The notes under the pieces are model-generated. The model was not told where the DNA came from. It was given only the letters and a program-made list of their open reading frames with translations, and did not search any database. This document shows positions 22,529 to 34,659 of a DNA stretch of 64,000 bases, piece after piece (position 1 is the stretch's first letter; each line of letters opens with the position of its first letter). Source of the DNA: Tanytarsus gracilentus (taxonomy: Eukaryota; Arthropoda; Insecta; Diptera; Chironomidae); contig JAXRKN010000023.1 in NCBI GenBank assembly GCA_038502055.1, forward strand, positions 186,001-250,000. The letters run 5' to 3'. The position numbers were made by a program, and so were the translations under genes.

Positions 22529-23234
22529 TAGAACCTTTAAGTTGCAAGAAATTAACAGATTTTGAAAAACATAGATCAGTGATGTTGATTCTGTTCATTC
22601 ATAAAAGGAAATCAAGGCTCAAAATTTTTTTGTAATTAGCACATCAACACCGGGTCACAAAGTGATTGCCAACAAAATTAAAAATTTCTACGGTGATGTT
22701 TTAAACCTGAAACATAAAATAATCTGTTTAAATTCCTGCCTGGGACATGCCCTAATGTTAACGTTAAAAATGAAAAATTTTCATACAATTAAAATTTAAA
22801 TCTCAGCCCCAACGTATTTTCAATAGACAACTGTACATTATTAAATATATTATTTACAGTTTGTTCTAGTCGCAACAAGAAACATAATTTGATCTAATTT
22901 AATCATTAAATGCACTTGAATAATCAGTTCAATTTGAAAAATCATAAAATTGTAACAACTTTTTCTCTCATTTGACCATAAAAAGTTTGACTAACTCGAT
23001 TAAGTCACTATAAAATCAACCAAAGGTATTTGTTACAATTCGAATTGATTCTGTGATTGAATTAGAGTTCCCCCAAAATAATTCGTTAACATTGTCGTAA
23101 AACGCGAATGTGAAAAGAAAGGGTCAGTCATAATCATTAAATAATACTGTGTCAAAGACCTACGGCAGAAGGTATCACTAATCGGGTGGGAGAGAAGGGA
23201 CTTTACAGACACTTTTCCGACTATATTCTCTGCC
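22529..23234. other. Non-coding spacer
   Basis: AT-rich, no exon or repeat recognised. Confidence 0.45.
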
Positions 23235-23378
23235 GAATTCTTAAGTGCAAACCTAAGTTCCAGTCCTTGAAGTGACATCCAGTCAATCTAATTTTCAGTG
23301 CTAGAAGTGACATCCAGTGAACTTAAGTTCCAGTGCAGGAAGTGAGATCCAGTGAACCTAAGCTCCAGTGCTGCATAC
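23235..23378 (+). repeat. Short tandem repeat, ~36-bp unit
   Basis: Three to four imperfect copies built around AAGTGACATCCAGTGAACCT, followed by AAGTTCCAGTGC. The unit is not found elsewhere in the window. Confidence 0.75.
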
Positions 23379-25719
23379 AGTTTGGTTCCACAAGAACTGT
23401 CATCCAGCACTCGATCCTAATTTGAGTGGATGTCAAATCTTTGACACATACTACTTAACGATCAAGACATGCCGCACTCTTTGGCTTTCATGATGATATA
23501 TCGAGTTTCGGATATTCACGTTAACTAATGTCTATCATGACCGCACCATGTTCGTGCTTGATGTCTTTGTGTTGTGTGCACACTTTACAACTGATCGTCG
23601 TTTTAAATTTTGCGTGCTTTAATTTTTCTCACAATTAATATACACGACGGGATGATTATTGACGATCATGTTGTTTTTTTACTCAATTTTAATATCATAT
23701 CATTCAAATATAATTGATGGAATTTTTATAAATAATTAATTCATTGTGAATTAAGAAAATTATGGTATTAATTTTATTTAATTGAAAGCTAAAAAATGTT
23801 TTTAATTTAGAAAAAAAATAAATATATTTTTAATTTTGGATTTGAAGCAATTTTTGTTATATTTTTTTATTCTTAAAATTTGATTTTCTATAATTTATAA
23901 AATTTTCTATTTCGACTCATAAATTTTCCAGAATTAATCTTCAATTGAAAAGGTTCAAAATACCAATCTTCAATAAAAATCATAAATATTTTCAATGGAG
24001 ATATCACGACATCTCATGCGACTAATTGAGCAATTACTCAGCTTTAACTTATTCATTTGTGTTGCAAACGAACTCACATGTGACATTTTTTACATTCAAA
24101 TTTTTTTCTCTCTCTCATGCAATTTTTCTATTAGTATCAGTATGGAAGTGCATACAATATTAATCGATAGACATTTATCGTTCAGTTAATAGAAAAAATG
24201 TTTTATTTTCTCTAGTGAGCGAAATTGAACTTCACCTCAAAGCAAATTGACCTTGCATGTTCGTCATGATGAGTTACATAGATATGTAAAGAAAAAAATT
24301 GTTCCTTGATTTACTCTCGACATATCAATAAGATAGCTTGTGATGATGATGATTATGATGCAAAATAGCACTCACGCTATTTTTAAAAATATATTCAAAC
24401 TTAATTTTCTAGCTTACAAATCTAAAATAAAATTTAAAATCACAAACAAAAACTTTTCCAGTTCAGCTTTCAACATTTTTACTGGAAATAAAAAAATCCT
24501 CTCAATTTTTATTCGACTGCAATAACTTTTTGCATAACTTTTTTCCGACTGCAATTTTTTTTTTCATAAAATTTTTAACGTCAAAAATTGTTGAACTCTT
24601 TTAAGTCTCCATTTGAAATCGTACACAAAAAGCATACAAAACATTTTCAATCATTCAGGATGAATGTTTAAGCTTTTAATGAAATGAAAACTGTAGTTTG
24701 ATGTAGAAAATGTTTGCGTGCTATTTCGCTGTTTTCGTATGAACTAAATTATGCGCATAACTGTGAACATAGCAGCGGAGTGAACAACTATTGTGAATAT
24801 GATACAGTTTTTGTTGTCTTTACAAATGATTTTGATTTGGTTTGGGGTGTCATCGTTGCAGAACATTTGTGATTTTATCATTTTTCAGCAAAAAATTATT
24901 TTTATTTTTTTTAAAAATTGCAAATGAAGACTTTAATCCATTTTTCTCACATATAAGGACAAAGTCAAACCTAGGTTAACCTTAAAGTTTGGATTTACAA
25001 TTTTAAGAAGACAAAAATTTGAACTTGAAAGAAATTCAATACTCAACAAAAGATTTTTTACGTGTCATTGTGTGGAGTTTAAAAAAATTAATCCCTTTGA
25101 GAAATTATGCCTCGAATTATTTCATCACATATAATTTAAAAGTTCATTAATCTATAAAAAAAAGTTTTGCACTTTTTAAATCCAAAATTTGATTAAATTT
25201 CTTTTCCCTACAATCAGGCGAGAATGAATATTGAGGGCGTGAGGTGAAATATAATAAAAAATTCCATCACTGCATCGCATTCTGTGTTTTAAATTGTTTG
25301 TATTTTCTCTCGCATTGTGGCCATCTGTATGAAAACAATGAGTAGAAAAAAATTATTTGTGCAAATTTATGCTGTGCAGATTAAGTTGAGTTCGTGTCAA
25401 TTTTATATTTTTTTAAATGGAAACGGAAAAATAAATACGTTTAATTGAACCATCATTCAGTTGTTTAAATTAACTCCTGTGTGCATCTGAGATGATTTTT
25501 ATTACACATACTGTAGAGTAAATAAGAAATCTTTCACTGTTTTAAAATTATATGCAGCTTTCTTGGATTTTTCAAACTTCTCCAAAATATTTTATAGCTC
25601 AAGTTTTTTCTTAAATTTATTCAGTTTCAACTGAGCATACATATCCGGTTTATTTTCACATCATCATAAGCAGCTCACAATTTTTGTTATATTTCACCAA
25701 TTATAGCATTGCATTTGCC
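23379..25719. other. Non-coding stretch
   Basis: AT-rich DNA with a short (GAT)n-like patch near 24340. No supported exon or repeat. Confidence 0.45.
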
Positions 25720-25790
25720 ATACAGACAGACAGACAGACGGAATTACGAGCGTATAAGTGTTACCACCTCTGGTGGGTTGCACAAAAAAA
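25720..25790 (+). repeat. DINE-like element, 3' tail fragment
   Basis: It contains four CAGA units, then CGGAATTACGAGCGTATAAG and the terminal hairpin GTGTTACCACC-TCT-GGTGGGTTGCAC. The closing CTAA seen in full copies is lost (CACAAAA). Confidence 0.75.
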
Positions 25791-28278
25791 TGAGAACATG
25801 TTTACAAATATTAAAATTTCCTTCCGCTAAGGAGGAAAAAACTTTTTATAGCTTTTTACGAAGTATGGATACTTTGCACTATATTGCTGTGTGAACATCC
25901 TTTTTCCATTTTCAAATCACATTTGAGGAGTCTACAAAACACATAAAATTTTATGAGGGAAACGACTTTTGTTTCCAAGGCATCGATTGTGTGTGACTAG
26001 AGTTAAATTTATGACTCAAAATTCAGTAAATTTGAATTTAAAATAAAATTTTGTTAATTCAAAAAAATATTAATGTTTTTGGGGTTATCTTATGTTACTT
26101 TCTTTATTTCTTCTTTTTCAATTAACCTCAAAGATTTTTCACTTTAAGAATTTAATGAGCGTAAATATCCACCCATGCGATAGTTTCGTGTTGATACAGG
26201 AAGGAAAACATTTTCGAGAAAGAGAAATGGCGCAAAAGGTTGAGCAGTGAAAATGTTATTATGCATCTAAAGGAATGGTTTTCGTAAAAGATGAAGAAGA
26301 TATAAATAAATTTGAATAACATCCTGAAATGAAGCATTTTCCGTTCTTCAAGCCAAAACCTCGAGACTTAAGCAACATGCTTAAAATACCATAAATTTTT
26401 ACAGTCAAACTCCATTCCAATGTCTTTCTTCTCCTTTTATGTCGATTTTCATGATACATATATGTATCCACTTCAATGATCCGTAACTCTTTTACCCGAG
26501 TGAATTTGCATGCTCGGAAAAAAAAATTAAAAGTACTTTTGCTGATATTTTCAAGTCTCTTGTTGAATTTATTTCCACCACATGACCTTCCAAAATTCAT
26601 TTTTTCCGCTTTTGCATCTATTCGAATAAATGGCTTATGACTTTGGAATTGGAAGTAAGTTACAACATGAAATGTAAGTCAATTCATCATGCACATCCTA
26701 TGTATTTCAATATATCGATAGACGATAGTGCTCTTCGCATGTTTATGTAAAATAGAAAAATTTTATGGTGAAAATTTATCATTTCCATGTGGACGAAGGA
26801 GCTTTGTGGAGGTTTTAAAGAGATTAAAGTGAAATATGAGGTTTCTTTGAGGGGCAAATTCACTCAAGGAAAAGTTTTATTTTTTACAAAATTTTCGTTA
26901 CATAAAAAATTAACAGAAATTTTTCAATTCCTCAAGTGTGAGCTAAAAGCTTTAATTTGATAAGTCGACATCAGCAATATTTTCCAACAAACACCTTCAT
27001 AATAAGGTCGAACTGTTTCCTGTAACCATTCTTTTGTTATATTTTAAAAAATCTCAGCCTTTTTAAATCAATAAACCTTCATAAACGAACTCAATAAAAA
27101 AATTTAGAACGTGCCATTTTTATTGACTTTGATATATCAAATATTGTGTCGGTAAATACGGAGAGAAAAAAGTCGAAGGATTTTCACTGCACATTGAACC
27201 TAAAATTGAGCATGGTAATATGTATTAAAAATCAGTTGAAAGGAGTCACGTTTTGTCGATACATCATGACACAGGGAGAGGAAAAATATGGTAAATGAAA
27301 ACGTAATAAAAAAGTTGTTCATGAGCTTTAATTTGGTAAGTCGACATCAGCAATATTTTTTCAATAAAGCATCTGAAAAATCAATAAGTGCTTTTGAGTT
27401 GAAGAAAATTTATTTAAATTTCGATTTATATAATCTTCCGATTGACTTTTAATTAGCTTTGTGGAAATACAAGTTGAGTAAAAGTTTCTGAAACTTTTCT
27501 TTCAATTTGAAATTTGCTTTCTGAAACATCTTGAAGAAATTTTAGCTATCAAGTTTGTTTAATGTAAGTTTGAGAGAGGAAAAAGCAGTTCATTGTTGTG
27601 AGAACTAATATTTTTTGTTTGACTTTTGGTTGAGATTGCAAATTTGCAAAAAATGTATTAAATTAATTAAACGGCGAATACGGAAAAAACTGACTTTTCC
27701 TCAAATCTCGTTTTGCTCATTAAATTTTTATATGTGGTATAAAAGGTATAAAACGTTTGGTTAATATTTCGGGTAAGAAATGCGTGATAAAGATGGGCTA
27801 AAATGTATTGAGAAAATCATTAAAAAATTAAATCAAAATCTCATGAAATCGACAATGCTAAATAATTTCCGTATACACAAGCGAATCGTTGTACACAAGG
27901 GTAAAGGATATATTCAAGATCAATATGCTTCATCCAACGCCGATCCATAAGAAGTCGTTAAAAAAATTGTAAAATTATTTTTCTACTGAGAATCCTAGAA
28001 ATATTATTTTTTCTCCTTTCAAATTTTTTCAATTTCTTGCTGAAAGTTTAAATTGAATTTTTTGCATTTGAATAAAAAAATCTTATTTATAAATTAAACA
28101 ATTCGCTTTATTGTTGACAATTTTCTTTCTTCAGCGAAATGCAAATTTTTTGGAAGAGCGGACTGGCAGATTGCTGTCTCGTATTTTTCAAAATACATGT
28201 GAAAAAACTCTAATTCTCGAATTTATTCATTTTACTCTGTACAGCGCGATGTAAACGTGTTTTATGTTCATGCAAAAA
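25791..28278. other. Non-coding stretch with a direct repeat and a solo TIR
   Basis: No gene is supported. A ~36-nt direct repeat (GCTTTAATTTG(A/G)TAAG, then TCGACATCAGCAATATTTT) occurs at 26949-26984 and 27325-27360. At 27670-27720 there is one end of the TIR family of the element at 59476-60365 (GAATACGGAAAAAACTGAC, then CTCGTTTTGCTCATT). Confidence 0.55.
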
Positions 28279-28757
28279 AATGTTTCAAAACCCATTCGAG
28301 TGTTGCCGCGTAATCCAATTGTAACAGATCAGCATTGGAAATATAATTTTGGGGAAGTCAAAAGAGAAGCATTATGGAAAATATTTTTGAGGAAGCCTTA
28401 TGGAAAATATTTTTTGGGAAGCTGAAACGGAAGCCCTAACTTACTGTAAGATGCTGACTCTTCTGTTGTTGCAATATAAATGAGCTTGAGAGTGAACATG
28501 TTTTCCTTTTATAGAAAAAATTAGGGAAGCCTTTCAGGAAGTCATTTTCCACTACGTGCCATTTTCCACTGAGTTCAATTATGTTTCATTTTCTATTGTG
28601 TTTTATTTTGCATTTTGTTCTATATTTGATATTGTTCCATTTTTCACTCTGTTCCATTTTCCACTGTGTCTGGCGAAAACCCGAAGTCTCTCGACGATAC
28701 AGACAGACGGAATTACAAACATATAAGCGTTTCCACACCTTGTGTGGGTTACGCTAA
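28279..28757 (+). mobile_element. DINE-like element, second long copy
   Basis: It has a head with GCCGCGTAATCCAATTGTAACAG, a centre with decayed GAAGC-rich and TTCCATTTTCCACTG repeats, then GGCGAAAACCCGAAGTCTC, a shortened GACA run and the 3' hairpin ending GTGTGGGTTACGCTAAAAA. The middle of the tail seen in the 7430 copy is deleted. Confidence 0.75.
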
Positions 28758-29587
28758 AAATTCTTGACTTGCAAATCACGAATTTTTCACATTTTTTTAC
28801 ATGCAACTCCTTTATCTGATGCGAACATTTAAACGATTCTCGATGTTCATGATAAAAGACTTTCTTGATGCATTTAGATGAGAAGGTGCTCCTTAAAGTT
28901 ATGCAACTTTAAGTTTCATCGATAATGAAAAGTTAAAATTTATTTAACAAAAAGATTTAAAGATTTATGAAATATTTCAAGCTTGAAAAAAATTTGAGTC
29001 TCGCACGGCTGATAAAATTTAAAAGATGATGTTGAAGAAATCTACTGAGAGCACTTTATAGTAAGTAACTAAGAAACAGCATGTGCTTCATAAAATATTG
29101 AAATGAAGCAATCTTCTTCTCATACACCGCTCGATAGCAATAGGATCCAAAGAAACTTTTTCTGAATTCTACGTGAGAAATTTACGTGAAGTTTTTGAAG
29201 TCCTGAAAGAAAGACTACTTCCAACTTTTACGTTAACCTTTTTGTGCTTAAAAAATCTCAACAAAAACTTTTAGTAAAATTAAAATGAAAGTTTTGTGAG
29301 GGCCTTGATTAAAGTTCTCGCACGTGTAAATGATTGAAATCTCTTTTTTTATTAACAAAATTGATTAGATAAAAGTTTTTTTTTGAAACTCGAGTGGGAT
29401 GTTCTATGAAAAATAATTTCAATTCTGTTTTTGATATAATTTTTGAATAGTATTTAACTTCCAGATTTGCAATATGCTAATAGCAAAATTTATTTATTTT
29501 GATTGAACGAAACATACCCTGAGTATCATTTTAATATACGTTTCAAAAGATAAATCCAAGAAATTTTTATCAAAGTTGATATAAATG
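28758..29587. other. Non-coding spacer
   Basis: AT-rich, nothing recognised. The last 8 bp (TATAAATG, 29580-29587) are the left target duplication of the next element. Confidence 0.45.
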
Positions 29588-31135
29588 CAAGGGCTGAGAA
29601 TTATTTTTTTGTCGTGAATGTAGTAATGTAAGATTTTAAATTCTTGAAAGTTAGAACGTGTAGTAAATGTCGTATGTTTAATTGTGTAAATGTCGTGGAT
29701 ATATGAAAGCGTGTCCGTAAATGTCGTAAATGTGCGTAAATGTACGTTAATATATTTTATATTATTTTTTTGTTTTTGTTTTTAAAACAAGCTAAACTTT
29801 TAAACCTTTTTAAAAAAATTATATTAAATTAATATTTACTATTTTGTTTTTTTAAACAAATTTACTGAAAAACTTATATTTTGAGGCGATATTGAAAAAA
29901 TTAACATTTTTCTTTTAATGGGGATTCTTTGTATATCACCGGACTTGAGATTAATGGCCTATCGTTGAGATTTTTTAATCTGCGATTTATCGATTATTTA
30001 GTTGCGATTGAACGGCCGATTTTAATCAGAGATAAAAAATTAAATAAAATTTAATTTTATATTTTTTGATTATAGTATTAAATAAAAAGTGAAATAAAAA
30101 AAATGAAAAATATATAAAAAATTATTTTTTTTTTTTTTCTGAGTTTAAAATTGATATTCTTTTTAATTGCTGTTTTTTTAAATCTCAAGCGATGCCAGAT
30201 TTTAGCGATTAATCTAAAGTGATTAACAAAAAATTTGTTTTTATTTTTTTTAAAAAATTGATTTTTGGTATTATTATTTTTGTTTGAAATTTTACGAATT
30301 AACAATTGTGTAAAAATTTGTTTAAAATTGAAAATTTAAAAGATAAATTTTTGAGTTCCCGGGAGGCAATATATGATTTTTTTAATGTTTTTTTGTGATC
30401 AGGTAAATTAAATGTGTGAGGGAAGTGGAGATTTTATTGCTGAATTTTGGATATTTTGTGACTAATTGTGACTATTTGTGACGCCTCTCCATTTTTTTGA
30501 ACCATATTTTTTAGTTTTGAGATTTAAAATTTTGAGCTTTTACCGCCGTCTTCACAAAAATAGGGGAAAATTTTTAAAAACATATTTTTATATGTTTTTA
30601 TATTTTTGATAGATTTATTTTGATATTTTTGAATCAAAAAGTTTTTGAATTAAAGTTTGTAAAAAAATATGATTTTAAAAATTCTCCGCCGTGTTTTTGT
30701 GAAGTACGGCGGTGAAAGTAAAATTTTGAAATGCTCAAAACTAAAAAATATTGGGTGTCAAAAAAATGGAGAGTGGTCAAAATAGTCAAATTAGGTCACA
30801 ATAATATAAAATTAGAAAATGGAAATTCTCCGGGTCTTCCTATTTTTATTTTTTTGATTTTGGTTTTTGTAACCGACACTTCGTCACTCTTTTGCTTTTT
30901 CGTATTTCGTAAGCTTTTTAACCAAATTTGTATAAGAAATGGAAATTAAAGCCGATCTAAAATATATCAAATTTTTCTAATATGAGGCTATAAATTCTTT
31001 AATGTACGTGTTTGAAGGTGTCCGTTTGGATGTACGTATGTCTGTGTACGTGATTATGGTTTCCGTAATTCTTTTGTCGTGAGTGTACGTGAATGTACGT
31101 AAATGTACGTCAATTTTTGAAGTTCTCAGCCCTTG
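29588..31135. mobile_element. Non-autonomous hAT-type element with perfect 8-bp target duplication (element C)
   Basis: The terminal inverted repeats are CAAGGGCTGAGAA at both ends (13 of 13). They are flanked by the exact 8-bp duplication TATAAATG at 29580-29587 and 31136-31143. An 8-bp duplication with CA(A/G)GG-type ends is the hallmark of the hAT superfamily. The 1,548 bp interior encodes no transposase. Both ends carry short arrays of CGTAAATGTACGT words, and the middle holds a nested inverted repeat. A lone copy of the terminus is at 9811. Confidence 0.85.
30485..30773. repeat. Nested inverted repeat inside element C
   Basis: The arm at 30485-30570 (CTCTCCATTTTTTTGA, TTTTTTAGTTTTGAG, CCGCC, CTTCACAAAAA) recurs inverted at 30688-30773, separated by about 117 bp. 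A transcript through it could fold into a long hairpin. Confidence 0.8.
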
Positions 31136-32219
31136 TATAAATGTTAAACTTTATGGCATGATAATTCGACAGTTACATGAAAAGCTATTCGGTATTGTCG
31201 ACAAGTGAATTATCTGTAAACTGACAAATTGTATTATGATACACAGTTAAGTTGGGCATGATATGAGTGAAGAGGGAGAACGTTATAAAACTCAATTGCA
31301 TTTGCGTCAACGATGATAAGAAAATAATTCAATTTGAATTGCATTTAGGTTTAATGTTAGATTGTGAGCAAAAAGACGATTGTGGAAGATTCAATTAAGT
31401 TTGATGAGAAAATATAGTTACTGTGGTGAGTTTTAAATAAAACATAAAATCTTTTTTGTTTCATAAACTCTCCTTAAACTAAAAACTTTAGTTTTGTCAA
31501 AAAATAATTTTCTTAACTGCTTAACTTTTTCAGGGGGTGATGATCACGTCATTAGTGACTGAAGCTCGTCTAAAATTTTGCAGTTATCCGTCACTGCAAA
31601 TCACTCATTAAACGATTTAATCACATTAAAATTTAATTTTCGTAGACAAAAAGTCCCCAAAAGAAATTTATTACCATTCATGAATGATTTCCACATGAAT
31701 TATGGATGACAAAGATGTTTTAATTTTATCGGGGAGGGTAAAAATTGGTATCGATTAATAATCAATTCCAAAAGTATGGAATAAATTCCAACAGTTGTCA
31801 GTTGGTGAAAATTGACACAAATAAAATTAACTATCTCTCATTTAACTCCCTTTTCTATGTGCCAAAATTAAGGGTTGGAAAATATATAAATTTACCGAAA
31901 CATTTTTTTTGCCTTTGCAAAACAAAAAAGGCAATTTTTTTTACGGGTGTACGAGAAAGTTTTTTTGCGCTCATTAATCATCAGGTTGTTGAAAAAGTTT
32001 TTTTCCCCATAAAGGTGTTTGAGTTTTCATCGGAAGAAGCTACTTAGTTGCTGTCAAATTATCAGATTTTTTTAAGATAATGAATCGCTGTCTTTAGTCA
32101 AATTTTTCAGCACTAATTAGGACGAGAAAAGTTCGATTTTAAAAAATTGAAGCAAAAATATGGGTAGAAAAAACTTTTGAATATTTTTTATCGCATTTTA
32201 TTAATTTTTCGCTCAAATT
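31136..32219. other. Non-coding spacer 3' of the SCP-2 gene
   Basis: Contains the 14284-type short repeat at 31571-31608. AATAAA at 32202-32197 on the minus strand, about 20 nt after the SCP-2 stop, is a plausible poly(A) signal. An open frame at 31745-32047 has no coding character that I can support. Confidence 0.45.
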
Positions 32220-32555
32220 TTACAAAGTGCCAATAACCGATGTCAAAAGCAACGCATAATCCTTATTTCCTTCTATTTTCAGTTTTCCTTGGCTAATTGC
32301 GTCCTCAATGCTAATTTTTTGGCTACCAATGTCCAATAAATTGCTTTCCGAAATAATCCAAGTGCACTCGGCGTCTTTATTGGCAACTTCCAAAGTTACA
32401 TTAACTAGATCCAAGAACCAAGTCTTGATGACACTTCCAGAATCGTCGGTAACGTTGAATTTGAAGGTGCGAAGCATTTCAGGCTTGCGGGCAGCCTTAT
32501 CGACTTTCGCCAATCGTGCTTCAACCTTAGCAAAAAACTCGTCTGATGCAACCAT
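32220..32555 (-). CDS. Sterol carrier protein 2 (SCP2 domain) small protein, intronless
   Basis: A stand-alone SCP2 sterol-transfer domain of 111 residues, the size of the small mosquito SCP-2 proteins that bind cholesterol and fatty acids and help lipid uptake in gut and fat body. The pattern fits: an N-terminal helix with DEFFAKVEARLAKVD, a strand with FKFNVTDDSGSVIKTWFLDL, a strand with AECTWIISESNLLDIGS, the SCP2-type turn DAISQGKLKIEGN, and a hydrophobic C-terminal helix ending SVIGTL. The last residues are not a peroxisomal PTS1 (SKL-type), so a cytosolic location is likely. It has no intron. The start ATG lies only 16 nt after a TCAGT initiator, so the 5' leader is very short. It stands head to head with the TTLL15-like gene 425 bp away. 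Confidence 0.9.
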   Translation of the reverse strand: MVASDEFFAKVEARLAKVDKAARKPEMLRTFKFNVTDDSGSVIKTWFLDLVNVTLEVANKDAECTWIISESNLLDIGSQKISIEDAISQGKLKIEGNKDYALLLTSVIGTL

Positions 32556-32568
32556 TTTTGAACACTCA

Positions 32569-32604
32569 ACTGATTGAAATTGACTGTAAACCCTTCAATT
32601 TATA
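32569..32604 (-). promoter_or_regulatory. SCP-2 core promoter: TATA box and TCAGT initiator
   Basis: On the minus strand TATAAATT starts at 32604 and TCAGTT lies at 32573-32568, placing the initiator A about 33 nt after the TATA box. This spacing is right for a fly TATA promoter and predicts a leader of only about 16 nt. Confidence 0.6.
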
Positions 32605-32980
32605 TCATAATTGCTTTTTTCGCTATCATCGCTCAACGAATGAGCCGAAAAACAGCAATTAATAAAAGCGATAAGGAATGGTGTGACATAAGAACTAATT
32701 ATCAATAGCCAGAAAATTTCTTCTTTTTCTTTTAAACTGAACTTTGAAGCTTTACGATAACTGATAAGAATTTTTTTGTTTGTCAACAATTTTTTTAAAA
32801 TGTTGCATTCATTCCAATTTGCCATCGAGGGGCTCTAGTTTAAATATAAAATTTTAAAACTCTGAGTTTACACAAGTGGTGAAGATGAGGAATTATATTA
32901 AGTCGCTCTGAGTTTGAGTGCGCTATCAAAGAGCTGTAGAATTTTTTTTCATTTTTGAGGAAAAATTAAAGACTGCAGTC

Positions 32981-34659
32981 ATGGGAAAGTCTTCGAAAGG
33001 AGTTAAATGCGGTTTCAACCCAAACAATTTCTCGACAGTTGCGCTTTTGTCACAAAATCGTAAAATACCGGTTAATAAGGTGAGGAGTGTACAAAAATAA
33101 TTTAATACAAAGTTACTCGATAGAAAGAATTTTTAATCTAGCCCCTTAAATTATAACAGCTCGATGTGAACAAATTCCTTTTTTCTCGGACGACAATATA
33201 AAATTAAATAAGTTTCATGATATCCACTTGCAGGTTAAATACGAAAACACGAGAAATGTTGCAGCTGTTCGAGAGAGAAGGAGATATTGTGACTTTATCG
33301 CTGTCACGTTAACGAGCTTAATTGTCGTTGGCATTGCAGTTTTTGTTGTAACATACCAGCAAATGCTCAACGGAGCTTCAAATTTAATGAGTCAAAACTG
33401 CAACAAATTAGTGGTTTTCATTCACAGCAATGAAACTTCTAAAGCCATACGTCAAGTCTGCGAGAGTCTTGACTATGCAATAGTGCACGATGCTAATGAA
33501 AATTGGAATATTTTCTGGTCAACAAGGGATCCATTTGAACTCTTTCCAGACCACATGACAAAGCTAAAACCACATCAACTCGTCAATCATATCAACCACC
33601 ACAGTATGCTGGTCGCATCACGCGCCTTTCAACTTCCTAATATGAAGCGCAAATTGATGGATTACGAAACGAAAAATCCACAGACTAGATTTATAATTAA
33701 AGACTGTCTGCTTGATGGCGTTAAATTTGACATCAATAACATTGACCTGAGCTACGATGCAAATTTTGCGGTGCATGCTTTAGATGAATGTTCACTGCAA
33801 ATCGATGGACACAATGTGTATTTTGGAATTTTCTTTTTGATATCATCGGTTGAGCCTTTGAGAGTTTACAGATTTAAAGGCGTTACAGTACGTTTCATTC
33901 GTGAATTTCAAAAAAGTGGAAAATTTGTATGCCTTGAATTTTTGAGTCCATTAGACACTCCATCATTGAAAAAATACAGTGGATATTTGACCAAACATGC
34001 AATTGAAGGATATTTGAGTGAAAATGGAATCAATTTTACTTTAGTAGATCATAAAATTGATGAAGAGTTTGTAAAATTTTTAGTTCCAAGAATTAAGAAG
34101 GTTAAAAAGATGTCGAATAATTTCATGCAATTACTTAGGGTGGACTTTAGTTTGAAAAATGAATCAGTTATAAAAATTATTGACATCGATCCATTGATTG
34201 ATTTTGATGGAAATGAACAACTCATGTATGAAGTTTTGAGATTAGTTGGAGGCATAAATCTTTATGAATTTAAATGCAGGTGAAGAATTTTTCAGATTCC
34301 TAAAAAGTTTATTTTCAAATCCTTTTTTTTTAATTTCCAGAGCTTCTCTAGAATGTCCAATGCTTTCAACCTCTAAGGATATCGTTGTCGCCAATGCAGA
34401 CATTTGCCTCAATTCCTGCAATAAATCATGCTCATTGGCCGAGTGTGAGCTTTGTCTGTCATGCTTGATGCAAGTGCCAGTCTCACTGAATCACCTCCAT
34501 CGATCTTATCGTGAGCAAATGCGATGTAACGACAACATGAAGAGAATTTTTCCAAAGCACTACGATGATAGTTTAGTCAATCAATTATCGCCAATGAACC
34601 GACTCTCTGTGAAATGGTTTCAAGCGAAATGCGATGCTGAGGGTGGCGTATGGTGTTGA
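32981..34659 (+). CDS. TTLL15-type tubulin-tyrosine-ligase-like protein with degenerate ATP-grasp site
   Basis: Three exons, 32981-33079, 33234-34279 and 34341-34659, join in frame to give 487 residues. Near residues 50-75 is one hydrophobic transmembrane segment (FIAVTLTSLIVVGIAVFVV), as in TTLL15 proteins. The TTL domain follows: NWNIFWSTRDPF, LKPHQLVNH, then IDGHNVYFGIFFLISSVEPL and RVYRFKGVTVRF. The C-terminus is Cys-rich (CNKSCSLAECELCLSCL, a TTLL15 trait). TTLL enzymes add glutamate or glycine chains to tubulin using an ATP-grasp fold. Here key positions look lost by comparison with remembered family patterns: the basic/Gly ATP loop is absent, the usual HKFD is HNVY, and the Glu-x-Asn metal motif is Asp-x-Asp (IIDIDP). 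I infer a membrane-anchored pseudoenzyme or fast-diverging paralogue. Confidence 0.8.

Noticed and set aside
26259..26600. Minus-strand ORF of 113 codons
   Set aside because: No family pattern, no promoter or splice context; probably chance.
31745..32047. ORF of 100 codons
   Set aside because: Composition is that expected of AT-rich DNA and no motif or splice signal supports it.
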